Positions 56,080 through 64,000 of a stretch of DNA of 64,000 nucleotides are shown here, in pieces. Source of the DNA: Iris pallida (taxonomy: Eukaryota > Streptophyta > Magnoliopsida > Asparagales > Iridaceae). The stretch spans positions 3,690,451 through 3,754,450 of the forward strand of contig JANAVB010006998.1 of assembly GCA_029216955.1 (NCBI GenBank), written 5' to 3'. Within the stretch, counting starts at the first letter, position 1. Each line of letters opens with the position of its first letter. The translations under genes were made by a program, and so were the position numbers. The notes beneath the pieces are model-generated. The model saw only the letters and a list, made by a program, of their open reading frames with translations. It was not told where the DNA came from and did no database searches.

Positions 56080-56870
56080 ATAGATCATGTGGGGATTTGG
56101 TAGCCAGACTTGTGAGAAGCGTTCATGTGATGACTTATTTCATGTTGGACACGATGTTTACATAACTTGATCATGTGCTTCTGGTTCTTGTGCTTATCAT
56201 GTGTTCTTGTTCTTGTTCTTGTACTTCTACTTGGAAAGAAGAAATATTATGGATATATGACCAAAGCTAAACCGCTAGTTAGGTCATGTGGATAGCCTAA
56301 TCATACACATGGGCACGTGTGATTAAGTCATACCTTTATTTATGTACTTTGTCCAGTCGGTTACATATTTTCGTACGTATTTTAAATCACATGTCATGAT
56401 CTTTTTGCTACATATTTCATGTTCTGGTAGACTTATGCATTTATGGTTCATGTTAGTCATACTTTATTGCATCTTTACTTGTTCAAATATTATACTTGTT
56501 TCATTGTTGTAGATTGTACTTTGCTCCTTTCTTGACTAGATCCGTTGTAGGTGAGCTTGAGGACATTTGCCCGACCTTCTATGGGACAGGGCCTGAGACC
56601 TTAGCTGAGCAGGATGGAGCTATGACTCAGGACTTAGGAGTCGCTCCACAATTTAGGTTTGGACGAGACTCGAGGATTTGCAAGGATATTGATGTTGTAT
56701 TGTTTGGGTTATGTGGGACAGTTTTGTACATATGGTTAACACCTTCACTTTCGTTTATCGGATTTATTTTCGGCATATCTTGTAAAGGTGTAATAAATGA
56801 CTAGTGATGTAGTGGTGTATGGTGATTTGTTCTGGGTACATATTAGCAGCTGCAATGACATGGATTCATC
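56080..56870 (+). repeat. Possible Del/Tekay-like LTR fragment
   Basis: 56500-56660 (a GACTAGATCCGTTGTAGG block, then a run of GAGG, GGGCCTGAG, GAGCAGGATG) parallels 27730-27860 in the 3' part of the solo LTR, with similar order and spacing but low identity. It is probably a diverged relative. The 102-codon frame is not supported as a gene. Confidence 0.35.
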
Positions 56871-58180
56871 ATGATATTTGGAGACTTCCTAAGATTTAGT
56901 ACTGCTTACGACATTGTGTCTACAATGCAGACTGGACGTGTCCAACTCGTATCCAATTATCTGGGAGCAGATCATGACATGCATTGTTTTTGTGCGTATG
57001 GTCCTATTATCAGTGAAAGAAAACACTTTTGGAAATTTATGGAAACAGTCGCCTCGGTGCTTACTAAGCCATGGATAGTCATTGGAGACTGTAATTCCAT
57101 TCTTGATCAAGCTGAGAAACAAGGAGGGAATGGCTTCAACCACTTTCATCATAATGATTTTATTCATTGGTATAACAAAATAGCTTCTATGGACCTCGGG
57201 TTTCCAGGTCCAGCTTTCACCTGGTCCAACCGACAATCCGCAAGCCATAATATTGTTGAAAGGTTAGATAGAGCTTTGGCAAGCACTACGTGGAGCTGTA
57301 ACTTCCCTAATGCAGGAGTTTTTCATTTCACAATCCCATTTTATTGAAATTATCAACATCCTACAGGAAAATATCATACCCAAAATGATTTAAGGTTGCA
57401 TGGCTTTGGAACCTGACTTTCAAAATCGTGTATCAACGATCTAGTCTAATAGTAGGCATGTCTCTTATCTTCATTCCAAGCTATAAATGCTATCGCCTTG
57501 CCTTCACTCTTGGGATAATGAAAGACTAGGCAATATCAAAAAGGAGATTCAATTACATAAAGAAAGACTACTTTAGCTTCAGACATGTATGCCGTTCACA
57601 AACGCAAGAATTCAGCAAGAGAATAACACCCACATTATTCTTAACAAGCTCATGGATCAACATGAAATTTATTGGATTTAGAGGTCTAGAATCTCTTGGA
57701 TTAAAGAAGGTGATCGTAATATCAAATTCTTCCACATTTTAGCTCTGCACAGGAAAAGAAAGAATCATACTACCAATATGGTTTTGGAGAATAATGAAAG
57801 TTCTTATATTCATGAGGATATTTCTAATACACTTTTCAACTATTTCACGAACATGTTTCAAGTTGTCAATACTTCCCAAGTTCCTGCATCAATATTGGAT
57901 GAGCTACATAGTATTTTCCCTCAAGAAAATGAATTGATTTGCTCTGTACCATCTAAAAAGGATATTTATCAAACTATCAAACCGATGAAACCATCCAAAT
58001 CCCTAGGGCCTAATGGTTTTCAAGCCTTGTTTTATAAAAAAAAATGTTGGGAGGTCGTCAGTGCAAAGGTATCTTCTCTCATTCAAAATTTTTTTGAAAA
58101 TAATTTTATGCCTGCAAATCTCAATCACACATTTATTTTCCTCATACCAAGTAAAAAAACCCTACCAGCCCCATGGATTA
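56871..58180 (+). pseudogene. L1-type LINE relic: endonuclease and RT start
   Basis: 56871-57347 reads PWIVIGDCNSILDQAEKQGG, MDLGFPGPAFTWSNRQ and IVERLDRALAS, the apurinic-type endonuclease of plant L1 elements. It nicks target DNA to prime reverse transcription. 57660-57780 has RSRISWIKEGDRNIKFFH. 57965-58160 has MKPSKSLGPNGFQALFYKKK and LNHTFIFLIPSKK, the entry to the RT. The RT catalytic core, the rest of ORF2 and a poly-A tail are missing, so the copy is cut on its 3' side. Several frameshifts. Confidence 0.9.
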
Positions 58181-58199
58181 TCAATCTATACTACAGCAC

Positions 58200-58943
58200 G
58201 TGGAGGTAAAATATTTTATTATTTAGGTTTTTAATTATTATGGTTATTTTGTTTATTATCTCCCCATTAAATAGGTTCTATGGACACCCTACAGTATTCG
58301 TGTGGATGCCCTTGACATACTGAGAGCATCATATAATTGTAGTTTGCATAGATATTACATTAATATACCACTAGTACACCATGTACCATCCAACGGATCA
58401 TGTTCGTTGACAGTTCGGGATGACATAGGTAATTCTTGAGAATCTACTATTTATGAGATATGGTGAAGTCAATGCAGTTCGTAGAGTCTGTTCTTTGCTT
58501 CATTGTTGGAATTCCATATACGAGGAATATAGTATGGCAAATATATCTTACCATGTATCGAATATGGATGGTTGTAAGTTAAAAATTATAAAGCTTAATT
58601 AAGTACAAATATGTGTTATGCTAATATTTTGTTTAAATGATGCAGTCTTCGGTGATATCACTTACAAACGTTGGTGGAGAACCCTCGTGTAAGCAACAAA
58701 GACTACACATTTCGTGAATACCTGTTCCAGAATAGAGCTATATATGATTGTAGCTTGTGTGCATTTTATGACAGTCTCATTGCGATGGTACATCTTTTTA
58801 TTTATTTATTTAAAAAACATTAAAATATTGTTAGATTTTATTGGAAAAACATTAAAATTTTAGCGTCGGGTAATAGGACAAGTACTCCAAGATAGAGAGA
58901 GTTGTATGTGGTATATTCCACCAAATTACCTAGTAGGCACTGG
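58200..58943 (+). pseudogene. Plant mobile domain (PMD) C-terminal relic
   Basis: In broken frames the sequence resembles the end of PMD/MAIN-like proteins. There is a PY...LDILRASYN region (about 58285-58345), and MYHPTDHVR with QFGMT (58380-58425), which fits the conserved VExHxPDRVxRQFG signature. A possible YKRWWRTLV follows (about 58664-58690). PMD proteins occur in the host and in Mutator-type and Ty3 elements, and which source applies here is unclear. It ends at the second Ogre. Confidence 0.5.
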
Positions 58944-60037
58944 TGTAGGAGCGTAAAAAGTGCTTCTTAGAATGAATCAAAGAGATAGAAGCATTCCACT
59001 CAACATGATCTATTTTTACAGGCTAATCGCTTTACGCCAGGGTTAAGCCAATGGTTTTACGCCAAGGTCAAGCCGATGGTTTTACGCCTAAGACAGGCTA
59101 ACCACTTTACGCTGGACAAAGCTGTCGAGTCTTGCATTTAATGCAAAGTCTGACATGAAGATTTAATGATGGCATATATCACAGAATTCGAAGGGATTTG
59201 TTTTACACAGAGACCAATGTTGTCGTTTAGTATGTGGACTGAGCTATTTTACGCTCACAGTATGGCTTCTTTTACGCATGAAGACTGTACGAGTTTTTAC
59301 GCTCAAAAGTTGACGTATGCATAAAGTTTATTTGGGCTACTTTTACGCTAAAGGTTGTTTAACAACCACTTTACGCGGGAAGTCCATGTCAGGGCTATTT
59401 TACGCCTAGTCTACTACTTTACGCCCAGAGTATTTTGGGTTGTTTTTACGCCCTATTCTTCTTCACCAATTTGGAACGTGGTTTGCCTACATGGCTTTCA
59501 TGCCACACATCTCGAAGAACGTATGTACGTGCATCCTATTCTTATTGAAATAATGGAACACATGTCAACGTATGTAGAGGATGACTTCAGTCATGGGTGG
59601 CAGTTATTAGCGTAAAGACGGAACTTTTGTTGAGTTTTTACGCACAAGAAGCCAAGTCTATAAATAGACTTATTTTTCTCATATAAGACAGACAGAGGGA
59701 CATGAGAGAATACATAGAGATCAGAGCCCAGAGACTTTGATTTTTCGGAGCATTCTTCTTCAACTTTTTTTCGAGAACAGAGTGAAGCAAAGCAAGAAAG
59801 CATTCGGCCTCGCCATCAGTGCCCAAGTGCGTCGATACCTTTCTGGTGACTTAGTTCTTCTAATTGTTCATCTTCTAGCAGTGATCTTCATCATCATCCT
59901 ATGGTCCAAGGAATAAAGTGATCATTTACAGATCAGACTTCCATAGCAATACTTCCCAGAATCAAATTTGTACTTTTTGTACTTTTTCTCGTTTTATTTT
60001 CAAAATCTGATTTCTAGGCATTTTGTTAAGTGAAGCA
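58944..60037 (+). repeat. 5' LTR of Ogre element 2
   Basis: 1094 bp by the inferred ends (TGTAGGAGCG...GTGAAGCA). About 14 copies of TTTTACGC or its reverse lie between 59025 and 59645. TATAAATAG is at 59659-59667, followed by the transcribed leader. Without the 3' LTR the exact end is inferred from the primer site. Confidence 0.85.
59659..59667 (+). promoter_or_regulatory. TATA box in the Ogre 2 LTR
   Basis: TATAAATAG directly after the last TTTTACGC copy, in the same position relative to the LTR end as in element 1. Confidence 0.8.
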
Positions 60038-60040
60038 AAA

Positions 60041-60949
60041 ATGGCGACTCTGCTGGGGATGACCTTCTCCTCTGACGAGGAGGCAATTGCCCAATATGAT
60101 GATGTGTCGATTGGATCGACAAAGAAGACTCTGGTTGTACACTTCGATCAGACTGCTTATGAAGAGATGCTCCGAACTGGGGGTGGTTCTCGCTGCTCCA
60201 ATGTTCAAAAATCTCGCAAAGTACGAAAAGTTTGGATTCCTAAATCCAAAATAGCTTCTGATCTCTCTGTTGCTTTTGATGGCAAGGGAATTCTTCCCAC
60301 TCCTGTCGTAGGGGCTCCTGTTTGTAACGAGGCAGTCCTTACTTCAGCGTTGCACTCTAAGTGTGGTAATTTATCTCCCGTCTGTGACGGTGAAGATAAT
60401 CAGGTTTTACGTCCGGTGCGTAAAAATGATGTTTTACGCCCAGTGGGTAAAAACCAAATTTTACGCTCAGTGCATAAGAACGAGTCTCCCATTTGTAATG
60501 AGGCAGACTCTAATGCTTGTGCTTCTAAGTGTAAAAATAAGTCTCCCGTCTGTGACGTGGTAGACACACAAAAATTACGCTCTTCGCGTAAAGGAAAATC
60601 TCCCGTCTGTGACGTGGTAGATAGTCAATTTTTATGCTCTACGCGTAAAGGTAAGTCTCCTGTCTGTGACAGTGTAGATAAAATTCACAACGATATTTTT
60701 ACATCTAATATGAATGTACCTAAATGCATACAGCGTAAAAATGTTGTTGGTAAAGCTTCAGTTCTACACCAACAACCTTCTTATACTGCTCTACGCAAAG
60801 TACCAAACCTACAAATCACACGCAATAAAAATGGAGTCCTTCGTGCTCAAAAATCTCAAGATTTGCGCACACAACTCCAAACGCGTAGAAATGTACAGTT
60901 TGGTTCTGCGAATGCAGCCAGTAATCTTCTTTATACACAAGGGCACTAA
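60041..60949 (+). CDS. Ogre 2 ORF1 (function unknown)
   Basis: Open for 303 codons from the ATG in the primer site: MATLLGMTFSSDEEAIAQYD, TLVVHFDQTAYEEM, VRKVWIPKSK. It then has a repeat region (about 60373-60690) with SPVCD units followed by LRPVRKN or LRSSRKGK, and a basic tail. The N-terminal part is shared with element 1; the repeats are specific to this family and are built from the TTTTACGC word. A +1 shift near 60945 joins it to the gag leader, so in an intact copy ORF1 and gag may be one frame. No known domain. Confidence 0.75.
   Translation: MATLLGMTFSSDEEAIAQYDDVSIGSTKKTLVVHFDQTAYEEMLRTGGGSRCSNVQKSRKVRKVWIPKSKIASDLSVAFDGKGILPTPVVGAPVCNEAVLTSALHSKCGNLSPVCDGEDNQVLRPVRKNDVLRPVGKNQILRSVHKNESPICNEADSNACASKCKNKSPVCDVVDTQKLRSSRKGKSPVCDVVDSQFLCSTRKGKSPVCDSVDKIHNDIFTSNMNVPKCIQRKNVVGKASVLHQQPSYTALRKVPNLQITRNKNGVLRAQKSQDLRTQLQTRRNVQFGSANAASNLLYTQGH
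60042..60059 (+). other. Primer-binding site, tRNA-Arg type, overlapping the ORF1 start
   Basis: TGGCGACTCTGCTGGGGA, identical to element 1. The ATG at 60041-60043 shares two bases with it and opens ORF1 (MATLLGMTFSSDEEAIAQYD). Confidence 0.85.
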
Positions 60950-62642
60950 ACGTTTTGCTACCCCAAATATAATAAAGAAGACTACTCCTTCTGATTTACG
61001 TGAATTGCTAATGCAAAAGCGTAAAAATAGACAATCTCCCGTGACACTCCTCCAAGAAAATCATCACTGTGAGTGTCACCAGATTGTGATCAAATGTTGT
61101 TGTTTGGCTTCCAGACGATCAGTTTTTGATCGATTGAATTTTAATGCGCCCCAACAACAAGCTGATGAGTTGTCATATGCATCAGTCAACATGGCATCTC
61201 ACACCAATAGAGGACGACGTCCTAGACGGAACACGTCCCAAACCCCAGGTCAACAACAATTCAACAGACTTCTTGATTCTTTTGAAGGAGTATATCAGAA
61301 TACTCGATCAAGAAGACAAAGACAATTGCAGATTTCTGATTCTGAAGCTGGGGGTACTCAATCTCTTGAGTCCGAAACTGATAGTGTCGATTCATACTTC
61401 TATACTAATCCCTCTGTATCTTCAAGAGAGGTTGAATCCTATGCTATTGGAGATGAACCAGAGACGTCATCTGTCAATACGGAACAACGTCTCACTGCCG
61501 TCGAGCAATCATTGAAAGACATGCTTAACATTATGCAAAGCATGCACCAAATAATAACGGCTCAGCAAACTGCTCAACCGGCAATTGTAACACCAGTACA
61601 GGTAGCAGCACCAACTCAAGATAGCCAAGGGGTTGATATACCTTTGAATATTCAAGAGCCTGCTGTTAACCAAAATTCTGTATCTCCAGATCTCATCATT
61701 CCAGAAGATGTACCATCTCCAGTTGGGATTACGGTACAACCAACAACTTTTTAATCAAATGTGCTTCCACAAACCAGCGAAGCCATTCAAGCAGTGCGTG
61801 AACTCAAAGCACAGTTTGAAGTTTTGAAGCAAAAGGATCAACTCCAGAGGTTAGGGATTAAGCAACCTTATCCTTCTCATTGGAATGATGTACCCTTTCC
61901 ACCGAAATTCAAGCCACAGTCAATGGTATTGTTTGATGGAAAGGCTTCTCCTAGTCAGTATATCAATTACTTTGATATTATGACTGTACATTTGCAGAAA
62001 AATGATGCTCTTCTTACTCGAGTATTCATTGGATGCTTGACGGGTTCAGCTTACGACTGGTATCGTAGTTTACCCGACAATTGTATTTCGTCTTTTGACG
62101 AATTTAAGGCAATATTTCTCTCCCGTTTCTATGAAGGAGGTATGGACCTGAACATGTCCTCCTTAATAGAAATCAAGCAAAAGGAGAAAGAAGATACTCG
62201 GACGTTCATTGAACGTTTTCGACAGGCGACTCTAAAGATGCCCCCTGGTATGCCAGATTCAGTGCTGATTGATACATGTAAGATGAATCTGCGACCATCT
62301 ATTGCTGTCTTCACAGGTTCCCAATTCACAGATTGGGCTTCGTTTATCATAGCAGCAGTTTCTGTCGAGACCAATGGTAGGTTGGCTCGTGAACATGGGA
62401 TGATTTTCGCCTCTGAGGATAAAGGAAAGAAAAGTAATCCTGGTAATAATTTCGGCAATCGTAATATGAAAGGAAAAGACACTCTTATGGTCAATCTTTC
62501 CAAGAATAAAACGACGCCGAATAATCAGGAATCTTCCAGGCCAAAAGAAGAATACTCTTTTGACGAAAGTGATATCCCAGGGATATTCCAATGTCTGGTG
62601 AAGAGTGGCAAAGCTCCAGATTTCGGAGCCAAAGAGGCCTAA
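60950..62642 (+). pseudogene. Ogre 2 gag leader and capsid
   Basis: One frame from about 60945 to 62642 with a single TAA at 61752. The leader holds CHQIVIKCCC (61075-61105), an Arg-rich patch and acidic stretches. The capsid domain has FKPQSMVLFDGKASPSQYIN, FIGCLTGSAYDWYRSLPDNC and FLSRFYEGGMDLNMSSLIEI (61915-62180), as in element 1. A Lys-rich tail ends at 62642. It would package element RNA. Confidence 0.9.
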
Positions 62643-63372
62643 TGAGGTGAATCTGACTGACAATCCCAAATATTGTATCTATCATAGATACATTAATCAT
62701 CCTACCAGTGCTTGCTATGTTTTGAAGAAGAAAATCCAAGAGCTGATAAATGGTGGTGCTATCGCTTTAACCAATGATGACCATACGGTTACAACTAATA
62801 TGGTTTCTCTTCAATTTAGAGATTTTCCTCCACAACAAGTACCAGATGGAATTATCCCAATTCCGAAGGCGACGATGAAGATTGTGAATATCCCGCCTGC
62901 TAGGGAGGAAAATAAAGGATTGTTGCCTCTTACATTAAAGAATGGTAAAATTATGTGGGTACATCCTGACTTAGTACCTGAAATGGAAGATGAAGGTAAA
63001 ACTTCAAAATCCAAGAAAGGTAAGAAAGTCAAAACCTGCAACATGATTTCTCATGTTATTCCAGATCCTGATGATTTGGATCATCTATGGGATGGCTTTC
63101 CTTTGGAAGATAGACTGAGAGGATTGAACATATGTCCTCCAAGTCTGGCTCCTCCTGCCAAGCTCAAGCTTACTCATCAGCAGTGGCTAGCCATGAATAG
63201 TGTTCCCTTATACAGGGCACAACAAGTCTTCGCTGCTTATGAAAAAGCTCCTACAGGGATTTTTTCCTCGTATCCTGAATCCTTTTCCTCCCGTAGCTAC
63301 AGAGAACTCTATTCCTCATTCTCTTGTAGTTACAGAGATCTCTTCTTCTTCCTCTATGGAACCACCTGTTGA
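62605..63372 (+). pseudogene. Ogre 2 gag end and gag-pol linker
   Basis: The frame is shifted relative to gag. It reads CIYHRYINHPTSACYVLKKK (62673-62732, the zinc-knuckle-like CxxH...H...C of the group), FRDFPPQQVPDGIIPIPKAT and NGKIMWVHPDLVPEM. The last two are nearly as in element 1. It ends at 63372 with a frame change. Confidence 0.88.
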
Positions 63373-64000
63373 AAGTCCACTGCCTACTCACTTGTACAGT
63401 CAGCAATCTGTCCTTCTCATAAAGAAGATGGGTTATGACTTTCAAAAGGCAGAAGGTTTGAATTATGATAAAGGAATACGACTTCCTTTACAAATTCAAA
63501 GTCAAAAATCCACTGTTGGATTGGGTTCTGAGGTTCCTCATAACAATCCTCGTAAGAAGAAGGCTAAGGAAAGGAAGACTAAATCCTGCAATATGGTACT
63601 TCCTTCTCCTGAGTCCGAAGAAGAAACTTTTGCTGGTACAAGATCTGGAAAAGAGTACCACAAAGATTATGAGGGATCCTCCAAAGAAGCTGAGAATGTT
63701 GAAACACCATCAACTCAACCGTCTCTTGCTCCTGCTGTGGTTGAAAAGGGGAAACAAAAGCGGTACGCTTCGACGTCCCGTTGAAGTCTACTTCCAGTCA
63801 GGGGGTGGTGATGAAACCCTATAAATTTGATATTCTAGCCCAGTTAGCTAATACTCCGGCTAGATTATCTATCTTCGAGTTGCTTCGCCTTTCTAAAGAA
63901 AGTCGCAAAACTTTGAGTGAAGCTTTGCTGCAAGCTGATTCTTGCTTAGCTCAACTTAAGACTCCTGACAATATACCAGTATCATGTCCACAATGTCATA
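63373..64000 (+). pseudogene. Ogre 2 linker before the protease, cut by the window
   Basis: MGYDFQKAEGLNYDKGIRLP lies at 63430-63489, and a Lys/Arg-rich stretch follows. After 63785 another frame reads FDILAQLANTPARLSIFELL and VSCPQCH to the edge, matching the stretch just before the protease in element 1. Confidence 0.82.

Larger units (their letters stand above)
58944..64000 (+). mobile_element. Second Ogre-type element, cut by the window end
   Basis: The 5' LTR (58944-60037), a tRNA-Arg-type primer site, ORF1, gag and linker are present. Protease and everything beyond lie outside. The LTR starts TGTAGGAGCGTAAAAAG, like TGTAGAAGCATGAAAAA in element 1. Gene order and protein motifs are shared, but the nucleotide sequence is well diverged: a sister family, not a copy. 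The left flank is ACTGG; the partner is not visible. Confidence 0.92.

Overview
This window is repeat-dense plant nuclear DNA. I could support no host gene, rRNA, tRNA gene or CRISPR array. The evidence for a plant is the set of element families: CACTA/TNP2, Ty1/copia, Ty3 chromovirus, Del/Tekay-like and Ogre/Tat-type LTR retrotransposons, an L1 LINE, hAT-type MITEs and a tRNA-derived SINE. All carry plant-type priming sites or domains. The density and nesting point to a large angiosperm genome. I cannot name the species.

Layout. 1-1124 is the start of a long Del/Tekay-like LTR on the minus strand, inserted in a decayed CACTA transposon (1125 to about 5300) that also carries a copia gag-protease fragment. 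5462-6512 is a collapsed copia element. 6513-10533 holds microsatellites, a SINE and two back-to-back MITEs. 10534-18957 is a nearly intact copia element with target-site duplication (TSD) AGAAG, whose gag-pol frame is broken by one stop codon. It is followed by a foldback element (19141-19881) and a hAT MITE (19915-20455).

The centre is a three-level nest. A minus-strand copia relic (about 20890-21549 and 49060-49115) is split by a Ty3 chromovirus (21550-49054, TSD TGTAT). The chromovirus was in turn hit twice: by a 4566-bp LTR, now solo (23688-28253, TSD AAGAA), and by a 15.9-kb Ogre/Tat element (30310-46166, TSD GAGAT). 49945-55461 is a copia element with LTRs of only 116 bp. A Del/Tekay-like LTR fragment, an L1 relic and a plant-mobile-domain relic follow. 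A second, different Ogre-type element starts at 58944 and runs off the window.

The most interesting object is the Ogre element at 30310-46166. Besides ORF1, gag, protease, RT, two RNase H domains and integrase on the plus strand, it carries a long minus-strand gene (about 44912-40467). That gene has its own TATA box, small spliceable introns, a plant mobile domain (PMD), a basic nuclear-localisation-like stretch and a coiled-coil tail. A family-specific word, TATGCGCCCA, is sprinkled over its LTRs, ORF1 and the first intron and promoter of the antisense gene, but not over gag-pol. The second Ogre shows the same layout with a different word, TTTTACGC. In both, the first ATG lies across the tRNA primer-binding site. 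A dense WRKY-type W-box cluster in the solo LTR is the clearest regulatory signal outside the Ogres.

Most coding regions carry stops and frameshifts. Boundaries flanked by TSDs are firm; domain calls come from motifs read by eye; functions of the antisense gene and of the repeated words are inference.
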